Below are positions 28,467 to 36,381 of a stretch of DNA of 64,000 nt, one piece after another. A program made the position numbers and the translations under genes. The number at the start of each line of letters is the position of its first letter. The stretch's first letter is position 1. Under the pieces are notes generated by a model. It did no database searches and was not told the origin of the DNA. It saw only the letters and a program-made list of their open reading frames with translations. This DNA comes from Geoanaerobacter pelophilus. Lineage in GTDB: Bacteria; Desulfobacterota; Desulfuromonadia; Geobacterales; DSM-12255. Where the stretch lies: NCBI RefSeq assembly GCF_018476885.1, contig NZ_JAHCVJ010000002.1, positions 528,238 through 592,237 of the forward strand, read 5' to 3'.

Positions 28467-28647
28467 GTCGTGCCTCTTTCGCTCGTTTCACAAATGTTGC
28501 AGCAACCAGCACCAGCCCCATGCCGGCACAACCGAAGCAGGTCAAACAACCCGAGGCGCCGCATGCCCCTGAAGAGGCCGCAATGCCGGTGACCCCTCCA
28601 ACGACCTCGACCATACCAAAAGTCACTTTTTCAGACAGACTTCGCAT
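28408..28647 (-). CDS. Small Cys-rich membrane protein overlapping two genes
   Basis: A 79-residue frame hidden between the NapH-like gene and tonB. Its ATG lies inside the NapH-like gene's last codons (TTATGCG), with AGGAG nine bases before, and its 3' end overlaps the tonB start by about 58 bases. It has one hydrophobic stretch (about 10-54) containing four closely spaced Cys in SGACGASGCLTCFGCAGMG, then a basic tail with His. The regular Cys spacing within a membrane segment and the tight overlaps make chance less likely. I do not recognise the family; metal or haem binding is only a suggestion. Confidence 0.6.
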   Translation of the reverse strand: MRSLSEKVTFGMVEVVGGVTGIAASSGACGASGCLTCFGCAGMGLVLVAATFVKRAKEARHGRNVHHERNTAINHSLPR

Positions 28648-29464
28648 AACAGATGGCTCCTTCCGGACAGACCTTTTCGCATTGCCGACACGGCATGCAG
28701 GAGAGCTGATCGATGGCCGCTGTCCCCTTAACCGCAATGGCCCAGGTGGGACAGACGGCATGACACTCTCCGCAGCCGTTACAGCGGTGTGTATCAACCT
28801 GTACCCGTTTGCCGAAACGTTTGCCGAAGCGGCTGGCAAGTGCATCCAACGCGCCGATCGGGCAAAGAAAATTACAATAGGCGCGGCCACCGTGAGCCAA
28901 GAACCCGAGCAGGATGATCAGGGCCAGGTTGATGATTCCGGCAGTGCGCAGGAAATAGGCCATGTCGGCCTGGATAAATGGGGCGCCGAAAAGTCGGGGG
29001 ATGGTGGCGAAGTTACAGTAATTGCAGCACAGGCTGCCGATACCGATCAGTGGCGCGGCGAGATAGACGGCAAAATAGCCGTAGCGGACCGGCGCCGCCG
29101 GGATAGCAGAGAAATCCAGCTTCAGAAATCGGGGGATGAGTCTGCTGCCAAGCTCGGTAGCCCCGCCAACCGGGCAAAGGTGACTGCACCAGTAGCGGCC
29201 GAAAAAGATCGTTGTCACCAGCATCCCGACAACCAGGGCCACCCCCATGTAGCTTCGGGCAACGCCACCGATAATCTCTCCTATTCCTGCACCTTTCCTG
29301 ATGGCGAAAAACATGCGCGGGCACCATGAACCACAGAGATCGACATCAGCCGAAGTCACCTGAACAATCAGGGCCAGCGGTGGCAGGAAAAGCATTAGTG
29401 AGCAGAGCAAAATGCCGGTACGGTGCCGGGCCATAAAGGACCGGGCAGAATCACTATTCGCCAT
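28631..29464 (-). CDS. NapH-like iron-sulfur membrane protein
   Basis: A 277-residue inner-membrane electron-transfer protein with about five membrane segments. It has two CxxxCP motifs facing the cytoplasm (WCSHLCPVGG and YCNFLCPIGAL), extra Cys in CGSWCP and LCCNYCNF, and two C-terminal [4Fe-4S] ferredoxin motifs CNGCGECHAVCP and CMPCRQCEKVCP. This is the NapH/NosR/CcoG-type architecture that moves electrons from quinol or cytoplasmic donors to periplasmic partners. The start at 29464 follows a long G-rich site; the longer frame to 29638 would run through the upstream gene. The neighbouring receptor, exported protein and TonB suggest a redox step linked to outer-membrane uptake. Confidence 0.88.
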   Translation of the reverse strand: MANSDSARSFMARHRTGILLCSLMLFLPPLALIVQVTSADVDLCGSWCPRMFFAIRKGAGIGEIIGGVARSYMGVALVVGMLVTTIFFGRYWCSHLCPVGGATELGSRLIPRFLKLDFSAIPAAPVRYGYFAVYLAAPLIGIGSLCCNYCNFATIPRLFGAPFIQADMAYFLRTAGIINLALIILLGFLAHGGRAYCNFLCPIGALDALASRFGKRFGKRVQVDTHRCNGCGECHAVCPTWAIAVKGTAAIDQLSCMPCRQCEKVCPEGAICYAKSV

Positions 29465-30050
29465 GACGCCCCCCTCCTGTGCCGGTAAAGCGGATCGGTA
29501 CCGCCAGCAGTCGTTCGTTGCTCCGGTTATCATAGAAAGCGAGCATCGGACCTTTCTTTTCGGGGCGTTGCCCCGGCTGCTTACCAGGGGCAACATTCGA
29601 AGTATCAGGGTCCAATGGGCAGCACACAGCTTCCGCATCCTGTTTTTGCGCCTGATTGATTACAACCGGCAGTTGCGCTCTTTTTTTCATCACCACCCAG
29701 AGCGCCACCCGGTCGTTGGGGCGGAGGTCATGGTAGACATTGTCACGAAACATTGGACGATGATGGAACGGCAATCTGATTGCCGGCTCAGAATTATGAA
29801 GGGCATAGCTGTAGCCCGGAGCCCCTTCAAGAACGACCCGGGCATCTCCCCGGAATGGCGGTATCACTTTGGCCGTAACAATAAGCGAACCAGACTGTTT
29901 CTGTCCGTCCAGTTCTGGCGGATGACGCGTCACGCCTCCCCCCTTCTTGAGAGTTCCCATGGCATGTGCCGAGTCATGAAAGCGGTAGCTGGCTGCCAGG
30001 GTGCTGACGGCAACGGCAATGATGAATATGATGATGGATTTCGGTTGCAT
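29454..30050 (-). CDS. Exported protein of unknown function in the TonB cassette
   Basis: A 198-residue protein with an N-terminal signal or anchor (about 5-21). The mature part has a beta-rich segment (GSLIVTAKVIPPFRGDARVVLEG, shown here only as landmarks around residues 55-75), a His-containing region (LPFHHRPMFRDNVYHDLRP) and a Cys pair in EAVCCPLDP. It follows the receptor by only eight bases with GAGGTGAGG and overlaps the NapH-like gene by 11. I do not recognise the family. The His and Cys groups and the context suggest a periplasmic metal- or cofactor-binding partner; this is inference. Confidence 0.68.
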   Translation of the reverse strand: MQPKSIIIFIIAVAVSTLAASYRFHDSAHAMGTLKKGGGVTRHPPELDGQKQSGSLIVTAKVIPPFRGDARVVLEGAPGYSYALHNSEPAIRLPFHHRPMFRDNVYHDLRPNDRVALWVVMKKRAQLPVVINQAQKQDAEAVCCPLDPDTSNVAPGKQPGQRPEKKGPMLAFYDNRSNERLLAVPIRFTGTGGGRHGE

Positions 30051-30058
30051 GCCTCACC

Positions 30059-32131
30059 TCAGAATTTGTAGGAAATCTTGCCAAAATAGGTAATAGGAGC
30101 ACCGGGACGGTAACGGGTGGCAGTGTCCTTGGTTACTTCCATGGCATAGTGCTTGTCGAAAAGGTTGTTGACGTCAAAGGTAATGTCCCAGTGCTTGTCC
30201 TCGTAACCGACCAGCAGGTTCGTCAGAAACTCGTAGCCGTCGTATTTTTCTGAGTTGGCATTATCCACAAAGTAGCTGCCCCAGCTGTAGGTATCGAGCT
30301 TGGCTTTGAACCCGGAAGGGTGCTTGTAAAAGGCATAGAGATTGTACTGATGCTCCGGGATATATGGCAGCCGGTTGCCGCTCCTATTGAGGAGCTGTCC
30401 CTGGACCGGCTCCTGAAAGCTGTCATAACTGAAATCGCTGTAAGTATAAGTCCCTCCCAGATAGAGACTGGTCAATGCCTGATACTTGCCGGACAGCTCG
30501 ATCCCTTTTTTGATGGTTGAGCCGGCATTGCTGTACGTGGTCGCTCCGCCGACAAGGTATGTCTGCACGATCTCATCGGATACATCCATGTAGAACAGGG
30601 AAAGGTCGATACTGTGGCCACCGGAGAAACGGCTCTTTGCTCCGACCTCATAGTTAATGGTCGTGGCCGGGTCTAGATTGGGATTATCTGAAAGCTCACT
30701 CGACTGAGGGGTCTGGAACCCGGTGGCTATTGTTCCGTAAAGGTTCAAACTGTCATTTACCTTGTAGACAGCTCCGATCCGCGGGCTCACATAATTGAAT
30801 GCCTTGTCCACACCGATCTGTTGCCGGTTTGCCACATACCTCCCGCTGGCATAATCGAACTCCTGGAAGAGATCAGAAGAAAGGTCGAACCGTACCTGGT
30901 CAAAGCGGACACCGATATCGACAATCCAGGATTGCGACGGCTGTAACGATTCCTGGGCATAGACCCCCCACTTGGCAACGGTGTCATCATCGCTCTGCAT
31001 CAGAGACCCCGAGGCGTCAGAGAGAGTAGCGGTGATTCTGCCAGTCGGCAGGGTCCTGACATCTCTAAAGGTATACTTTTTCCCATTGGGGGTATCCACC
31101 TGAGCCGACACCCCAGAGGTAAGCACTCCCGGCAAGCCGAGCAGATGATGCTTCCAGTCCACCTGAATATCGCTGCCGTAGATGTCGGCACTACCGTCAT
31201 TGATCGCCCCGGTAACCGGATGATAATGCTGCCAGTGCTGGAAATAGACGAGCGGTTTGAGCTTGAAGTCGCCGATCTCCTTTTCCAGCTTCAGGTTGGT
31301 GAAGTATATCTCGCTGTAGCGCCCCGAGTGACGCCACGGTTCAGAGGTAAGCTGGCTGATGTCGCTGTCGAACTGAGACTTGGTCAACGTCCCGGGCAGC
31401 TGGATATTGGCATCGGTATAACTGAAATTAAAGTCAATGGACGTCTTCTCGTCCAGCAGATGACCGATCTTTAGACTGGTCTGGCTAGTGTCGAATTTGT
31501 TCCAGGCCCGCCAACTGTCGGTTGACTTGCGGCTCCCTGCCACGGTGACATAGGTCGAGCCGAAGCTGGTGCCGTAAATGAGGTTGTACATCTGGGTATT
31601 TTCGCTGCCATAGCCGATCTTCAGGCTCTTGATCTCCTCAAAAGGATTGCGGCTGATGATATTCACCACGCCACCGGCGGCATTGGCGCCGTACATGGTG
31701 GAATTTGGCCCTTTCACCACATCGATCCGCTCCACGAGCTGGGTGTCTATGAAGTCGAAACGCGAAAGCCCGTCCGGGTCGGTAATGGGCACACCATCAA
31801 GCAACACCATGATCTCGCGTACGCCGTAGCGGGCCTTGAGACCGGCGCCGCGAATAATGAGCCGCGAGTCGTAACCGCCGTTTTTCGTCTCGGACTGGAC
31901 GCCGGACAAGCCGGTGAGCGCCTCCTTGATGCCGAACATGCGGCTGTTCTGAATTTCTTCCTTGCCGACCACGCTCACTCCTGCCGCCACTTCCTCGGTT
32001 TTCCGCTCGGTCCGGGTGGCAGTCACAACCACGTCGTCGAGCTGTTGGCGGCCCTGTGCCGCCTCCTCTGCATATGCCCCAGCGGCACAGAGCAAACAAA
32101 GAACACCTATGCAATACGGTTTATAAAACAC
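30059..32131 (-). CDS. TonB-dependent outer-membrane receptor
   Basis: Gated outer-membrane porin for active uptake of a scarce ligand. The 690-residue protein has a signal peptide (about 1-21), a plug domain (about 35-150, DDVVVTATRTERKTEEVAAG, RLIIRGAGLKARYG, VERIDVVKGPNSTMYGANAA) and a 22-strand barrel ending in the terminal aromatic signature GKISYKF. Start is GTG with GGGAGGGATCC upstream. The plug resembles cobalamin/colicin-type and copper-type receptors, but the ligand cannot be named from sequence. It is preceded by a 281-base leader with two strong RNA-like folds. Confidence 0.93.
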   Translation of the reverse strand: MFYKPYCIGVLCLLCAAGAYAEEAAQGRQQLDDVVVTATRTERKTEEVAAGVSVVGKEEIQNSRMFGIKEALTGLSGVQSETKNGGYDSRLIIRGAGLKARYGVREIMVLLDGVPITDPDGLSRFDFIDTQLVERIDVVKGPNSTMYGANAAGGVVNIISRNPFEEIKSLKIGYGSENTQMYNLIYGTSFGSTYVTVAGSRKSTDSWRAWNKFDTSQTSLKIGHLLDEKTSIDFNFSYTDANIQLPGTLTKSQFDSDISQLTSEPWRHSGRYSEIYFTNLKLEKEIGDFKLKPLVYFQHWQHYHPVTGAINDGSADIYGSDIQVDWKHHLLGLPGVLTSGVSAQVDTPNGKKYTFRDVRTLPTGRITATLSDASGSLMQSDDDTVAKWGVYAQESLQPSQSWIVDIGVRFDQVRFDLSSDLFQEFDYASGRYVANRQQIGVDKAFNYVSPRIGAVYKVNDSLNLYGTIATGFQTPQSSELSDNPNLDPATTINYEVGAKSRFSGGHSIDLSLFYMDVSDEIVQTYLVGGATTYSNAGSTIKKGIELSGKYQALTSLYLGGTYTYSDFSYDSFQEPVQGQLLNRSGNRLPYIPEHQYNLYAFYKHPSGFKAKLDTYSWGSYFVDNANSEKYDGYEFLTNLLVGYEDKHWDITFDVNNLFDKHYAMEVTKDTATRYRPGAPITYFGKISYKF

Positions 32132-32162
32132 GGATCCCTCCCTGGATGAATGTATGGGGATA

Positions 32163-32327
32163 CACTACGGCAACATGCCCGGTGCTGGATGCACTTCGGC
32201 ATTTGCTTCCGTAGCACAGGGGCCGGTTCCATAAGGCACCAGAGGCTGTCCAGACATAACCGCCGAGAGAAGAACCTGGCTATAGCGCGCTGCCTCGGAT
32301 ACGCTGACAGCGTACAGATCCTTCTCT
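32163..32327 (-). promoter_or_regulatory. Structured leader of the TonB-dependent receptor gene
   Basis: Two folds lie in the 281-base untranslated stretch before the receptor. Near the start codon, CTACGG/CCGTAG (32165-32170, 32209-32214) encloses ATGCC/GGCAT and GTGC/GCAC. Further upstream, AGAGAAG/CTTCTCT (32266-32272, 32321-32327) closes a junction holding the hairpin TACGCT/AGCGTA (32300-32314) and a stem around AGCGCGCT. The pattern could be a riboswitch or other cis-acting RNA. I looked for a cobalamin-type B12 box and did not find a good match. Confidence 0.45.
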
Positions 32328-32412
32328 GTTGGCAGAAGTCATTCCAGCAGTGACGCAGATCGCCGATTGTGAGTGACCCTGGTGACAGTGAACTGGCCTT
32401 TTCAAGCAGTTA

Positions 32413-32901
32413 TCAGGAGAGAATGCAGAGTTTTGGAGGCGGGTCTGGTGGGGCTACCGATCTTCCGGTGAGAGTGCGATAAGGAGATGGGACAAGGGTT
32501 GCTTTGTTGAAAATCAGAGGTTCTGCGTCGTTCGAATCCAGATAGTACTCAAACGATTCACCACCCCATAAAGCGATCAGCTTGCCACTGCCGCATGGAG
32601 AACTTTTGTAGCTGGCGCCAGGAACTGAAGCAGGTTTCTGCTTTTTTTGGCAGCAAGATTCTACCTCTTCCTGGTCTTCGCTTTGCCCGTTCTGCAACTT
32701 TTTCTGCCAGCAACAACAGCTGTGAGTGGCGCTCCGCTCAGGGGCACAACCACAAATCGCGCAATCGCCGGTGCATTCACCGGTAACGGCATGGGAGATT
32801 ACCGCTGACTGCAGGGCAAGAGGCGCAAGGGGGCTTATGGTGATCATGAGATAGATCCCCATGAGGACCAAGGCAATGTTGGCCCGAGAAGATCTAAACA
32901 T
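32413..32901 (-). CDS. Cys-rich exported protein heading the TonB cassette
   Basis: A 162-residue protein with an N-terminal signal anchor (about 7-33) and an extracytoplasmic region unusually rich in Cys: GECTGDCAICGC, HSCCCWQKK and ESCCQKKQK, eleven Cys in about sixty residues, plus a later SPCGSGK. Such spacing points to metal ions or a cluster. It resembles short periplasmic proteins found beside metal-related TonB receptors, but I cannot name a family with confidence. The ATG at 32901 is preferred; a TTG at 32916 is possible. It lies upstream of the receptor and is separated from it by the structured leader. Confidence 0.65.
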   Translation of the reverse strand: MFRSSRANIALVLMGIYLMITISPLAPLALQSAVISHAVTGECTGDCAICGCAPERSATHSCCCWQKKLQNGQSEDQEEVESCCQKKQKPASVPGASYKSSPCGSGKLIALWGGESFEYYLDSNDAEPLIFNKATLVPSPYRTLTGRSVAPPDPPPKLCILS

Positions 32902-33358
32902 GCCCTGGCGCCCCAAAGTATATGATTATCTTTGCATCAGCCATTTATACCACTCTCCACCTTTTAAATACCCCGGTTGGGAATGAGGGCTTGTAATTCT
33001 GAATTAGTGTTAACAGTTATGCAGCATACATGCCGCGTGGCAGGCCCCTGAAAAATCCGTGACAGCAGCAGGTGAAAATAGAAAAAAGGTCCAATTATTT
33101 TGCTTGCACCAATTTAACTGCCTGGTTAATCGGATCAAAAAGAAATTTTATCTTGGGGCTCTAGCAATTGTGAACCTGCAATGTTTTAAGCAATAAGCAA
33201 CAATTATTGCATAAAAGAATCTGCAATCATGCCGTTATGCAACTCATTGCGATCAAAGTGCATCGCTGTTATCATTAAAGGTAAATGCTCCAACGGTGAA
33301 TGGATTTGCTGTTCCCCGGCATCAAGTTACAGATAAAACAGAGAACTGAGGTTTTTTC
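32902..33358. other. AT-rich divergent regulatory region
   Basis: No gene seen in this 457-base stretch between the divergent Cys-rich gene and the half-size TSUP gene. It is AT-rich and contains an inverted repeat GCAATAA-N7-TTATTGC (33190-33210), with further GCAAT/ATTGC copies around 33226-33250. GATAATCAT-type elements near 32926 and 33270 loosely resemble Fur half sites. It probably carries both promoters. Confidence 0.45.
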
Positions 33359-33742
33359 ATGTTTCAATGGGTTACATTTGCGATCATCGGCTTGGGTGGC
33401 GGGGTGGCTTCGGGGCTGTTCGGCATCGGCGGCGGCATCGTCATTGTCCCGGCCCTGATCTACTGGGCCGGGTTCTCACACCACAAGGCAACGGGAACCA
33501 GCCTTGCCGTTCTGCTCCCGCCGATCGGTCTGGCCGCAACCCTTGAATACTATCGGAACGGCAACGTAGATCTCAAGGCAGCCTTTATCGTCGCAGCTAC
33601 CATGTTCGTCGGGGCCTGGGGGGGCGCCTATCTGGCGAACCAGATGAAAGGGCCGCAACTGCGGCTCCTTTTTGGAGTATTTGTCTCCGGCGTCGGCATC
33701 TACCTGGTCTACGGTGCCTGTAAACGCCTCGGCTGGCTGTAG
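33359..33742 (+). CDS. Half-size TSUP (TauE/SafE) family permease
   Basis: A 127-residue membrane protein with four predicted hydrophobic segments that matches one repeat of the sulfite-exporter TauE/SafE (TSUP) family. The signature GLGGGVASGLFGIGGGIVIVP followed by HHKATGTSLAVLLPP is exactly where the family's two repeats each begin. Full TSUP proteins have two such halves (about 250 residues), so this one is likely to act as a homodimer, or with another half. Start ATG has TGAGG upstream. Substrate unknown (organosulfur compounds, sulfite or similar anions in characterised relatives). Confidence 0.85.
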   Translation: MFQWVTFAIIGLGGGVASGLFGIGGGIVIVPALIYWAGFSHHKATGTSLAVLLPPIGLAATLEYYRNGNVDLKAAFIVAATMFVGAWGGAYLANQMKGPQLRLLFGVFVSGVGIYLVYGACKRLGWL

Positions 33743-33761
33743 GCAGCCTCCCGACTAACGG

Positions 33762-34835
33762 TCAAACCTTGCCATTACCGGCCAGCCTCCGAAATGCCGA
33801 TGCCTTGCAGGCAGCATGAATCACCCCACCCGCGGCAATTTGCAGTTCCCGGGCAGCCTCCGGCACGATCTCGGCAACCAGCTTCCCCTCGCCGCACTGC
33901 AGCTCAACCCCCATTTTCGAACCGCTTTCAAACAGGCCGACCACAGTGCATTGCAGCAGATTACGGGCACTGATGGCTTCCGGATGTTTCTTGAAAAGGA
34001 TGATGTCCTTGGAAGAGAGCTCAAACAGGCCATTGACCGTGTCACGATTACTGCCTGAAAGCAGCAGCTCCCCCCCCTGCCAGCGGTAGGCGCACATGCC
34101 GTCCCGCTCGGACATGGCGCTCAACTCCAGAAGGTTGATGTAGCCTACCGGACTCTTTCCCATGCGATCGCGGGCCAACTGCTCACTGCTGGCCTGCTCG
34201 ACCATCCTTCCGTTCTCGAACACCAGTACCGAATCGGCCATCAAGCGCATTTCGACCAGGGAATGGGAAATAAACAGGTACGGAATGCCAAAAAGTTCAC
34301 TGACGCTTTTCAGGTAGGGGATGATCTGAAACCGCAGGGAGTCGTCCAATGCCGAAAGCGGTTCGTCCATCAGCAGCAGCCGGGGATTGGCCAGTATGGC
34401 CCGCCCCAGGGCGACCCGCTGTTTTTCGCCGCCTGACAGGTTTGTGACCCCACGGCTGAGCAGATCTTTAAGCTTCAGCACTTCAACCAGATTGTCGAAG
34501 TCGATGGTGCGATGTTTTGCCGGGCAGCGCTTAAAGCCGTAAAGCAGGTTGTTTTTGACACTCAGGTGAGGAAACAGGCAGTGCTGCTGAAAAACCATGG
34601 CGATCCGGCGTTGCTCCGGACGAAGGTTGACTCTCTTGGCACTGCTGAACAGGCAGTCTCCATCCAAAAGGATCTCGCCACTGTCAGGCTCCAGAAGACC
34701 GGCCAGCATGCTCACCAAGGTCGATTTGCCGCTGCCCGATACGCCGAAAATTCCGAGCCGGTCACCGCTGACCACGAAGTCAGTTGACAAGGTGAAGGCG
34801 CCGAAACTCTTCTCTGCTTTCATGGAAATGCGCAT
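33762..34835 (-). CDS. modC: Molybdate ABC transporter ATP-binding protein
   Basis: Energises molybdate (or tungstate) import. The 357-residue protein has Walker A GVSGSGKST, the signature LSGGEKQR, Walker B LLLMDEPLSALD and the switch His in FISHS, then a C-terminal TOBE/Mop-like oxyanion-binding region (about 290-345) typical of ModC and used for feedback inhibition. The start lies one base after the modB stop. Molybdate supply fits the molybdenum-cofactor genes and molybdoenzyme in the same window. Confidence 0.92.
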   Translation of the reverse strand: MRISMKAEKSFGAFTLSTDFVVSGDRLGIFGVSGSGKSTLVSMLAGLLEPDSGEILLDGDCLFSSAKRVNLRPEQRRIAMVFQQHCLFPHLSVKNNLLYGFKRCPAKHRTIDFDNLVEVLKLKDLLSRGVTNLSGGEKQRVALGRAILANPRLLLMDEPLSALDDSLRFQIIPYLKSVSELFGIPYLFISHSLVEMRLMADSVLVFENGRMVEQASSEQLARDRMGKSPVGYINLLELSAMSERDGMCAYRWQGGELLLSGSNRDTVNGLFELSSKDIILFKKHPEAISARNLLQCTVVGLFESGSKMGVELQCGEGKLVAEIVPEAARELQIAAGGVIHAACKASAFRRLAGNGKV

Positions 34836-34836
34836 G

Positions 34837-35520
34837 TCAGTTCTTCTTTGTCATTTTCTTAACCAGTATTTCATGCAGAAAGAGCACTGCCATCGATATC
34901 ACCACCGAAACCAGACAGAGAGTTAACGCCATATGCTCACTGTTAGGTGAACTGGCATACTCGTAGATTGCCAGGGGGATGGTCTGGGTAACACCCGGAA
35001 TATTGCCGGCCACGATGATGGTGGCGCCGAACTCACCGAGGCTGCGGGCGAACATCAACGACGAGCCGGCTGCCAGCCCCGGCAGCGACAAGGGGAGAAT
35101 GACCGTTAGCAGGGTGTCATGCCACGGCGCTCCGAGAGATCGGGAAGCCTTGATCAGCTGCGGATCGATGGCCTCCATACCGATGCGCAGCGAGCGCACC
35201 AGCAGGGGAAAACCGACCACAGCGGAGGCGATTACCGCAGCCTTGAGGGTAAAGATCAGCCTGATGCCGGCATCGTTGAGCAGAGAGCCCAGCCAGCCAT
35301 TTTTCCCGAGCAACAGCAGCAGGAAATAGCCGACAACTACCGGCGGCAGGGTCAGCGGCAGATTGACCAGCACCTCCAGCAGCACCTTGCCGCGGAACCG
35401 GACAAAGGTGATCAAATAGGCCACAGCAAGGCCGAACGGCAACGAAAATAGCGTTGCGGCAATGGCAACCTGGACCGATAGCCTTATGGCATCGTAATCT
35501 GTGGCGGATAGCGTCATCAT
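34837..35520 (-). CDS. modB: Molybdate ABC transporter permease
   Basis: Inner-membrane channel of the molybdate transporter. The 227-residue protein has about five or six membrane segments, and the EAA-loop-like motif EAIDPQLIKASRSLGAPWHDTLLTV, centred near residue 130, contacts ModC. The periplasmic LGEFGATIIVAGNIPG segment is typical of ModB. The gene is followed directly by modC, but no modA (substrate-binding protein) is found upstream or downstream. The ribosome binding site before the ATG is weak. Confidence 0.92.
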   Translation of the reverse strand: MMTLSATDYDAIRLSVQVAIAATLFSLPFGLAVAYLITFVRFRGKVLLEVLVNLPLTLPPVVVGYFLLLLLGKNGWLGSLLNDAGIRLIFTLKAAVIASAVVGFPLLVRSLRIGMEAIDPQLIKASRSLGAPWHDTLLTVILPLSLPGLAAGSSLMFARSLGEFGATIIVAGNIPGVTQTIPLAIYEYASSPNSEHMALTLCLVSVVISMAVLFLHEILVKKMTKKN

Positions 35521-35979
35521 TGGTTATCTTGTCACAAACCCTTTTACGTCAGCAGACCTCTTTGGCGCCACAAAACATGATCGGGGCCAAAGCCTCACCA
35601 GGAAAGTAATACCAGAAAAAGCCTGAATATAAACATCTACATAACGCCAAGAACCCATGAATGCAAACTTTAAACACGGCGGCAGCAGATATTCACTCTA
35701 AGAGCCGCGATATTTCCTTCAGTACATAACACGTGCCATTATCTTTCAGTCAAATAGCCTTATGATTTGAGACAGTTCGGATATTCAGCTCCCTTCAGGG
35801 ACCACTTTGCGCCGCCATTTTCAGCATAACTCCAGAATATTGCCTTGGCATTAAGCATAAATACTGTTGGCAGCCGTGATTGAGGGAAGTCGTGCCATTT
35901 CTGTTATTGTATTTTGATTTTTCACGCGGATTTGCTATTTATATAGCCGAGTGCCAGTCATCAGCAGGGAAGGGGATAA
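35521..35979. other. Gene-free region between modB and a lipoprotein gene
   Basis: No open frame with coding character was found in these 459 bases, and modA is not present even as a recognisable remnant. The element GCTAT-TTAT-ATAGC (about 35930-35945) is a small perfect inverted repeat that faintly recalls ModE-type operators, but it lies close to the lipoprotein start rather than to modB and may be just a promoter -10 element. Confidence 0.4.
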
Positions 35980-36300
35980 ATGTTGAAGAAAGCATGTTTT
36001 TTACTGATAGCCTTTTTGTTTTTACTGGGGGGCTGTACCAAGGATCCGAATAAGCAACTGGTGGGTCGTTGGCAGGAAATCGGCAACCCGAAGGGCGTAT
36101 TGGTATTTGCCAGCAATCATACCGGACGGGCCTACTGGCCTGATAAAGAAGGCAGGCAGCAGAGTGAGGCCATGAAGTGGGTCGTTCTTAAGAAGGAAAA
36201 CAAGGTATCAGTCATAACGCCTCCCGGTCCGGTTAACTTTGAAATCAAGGACGACCGGCTGGTTGCTCCGAATGGAGTGGTGCTGACCAAGGTAAAATAG
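35980..36300 (+). CDS. Small lipoprotein
   Basis: A 106-residue predicted lipoprotein with signal peptide and lipobox LGGC (Cys19), then a compact domain: a first strand VGRWQEIGNPKG, then GVLVFASNHTGRAYWPDKEG, and closing strands with FEIKDDRLVAPNG. The pattern resembles short lipocalin-like or DUF-type beta barrels that often follow GxW motifs. Good GAAGGGG site before the ATG. Function unknown; membrane anchoring is well supported. Confidence 0.8.
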   Translation: MLKKACFLLIAFLFLLGGCTKDPNKQLVGRWQEIGNPKGVLVFASNHTGRAYWPDKEGRQQSEAMKWVVLKKENKVSVITPPGPVNFEIKDDRLVAPNGVVLTKVK

Positions 36301-36381
36301 GGAACTGCGAAAGGAGAGCAGGAAACGAAGGCACTGCGCCTGCTCCATAATCACCACGGTGACCTACTGCTCTGCTTCTGA

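Noticed and set aside
28427..29329. Plus-strand open frame of 300 codons
   Set aside because: Antisense to the NapH-like gene and the small Cys-rich gene; the minus-strand genes have clear motifs and start signals.
32132..32412. Cobalamin riboswitch before the TonB receptor
   Set aside because: No acceptable B12 box was found. The leader is structured but not assignable to this class by eye.
35925..35950. ModE operator for modB-modC
   Set aside because: GCTAT-TTAT-ATAGC is short, lies about 400 bases from modB and close to the lipoprotein start; it is more likely a promoter element.
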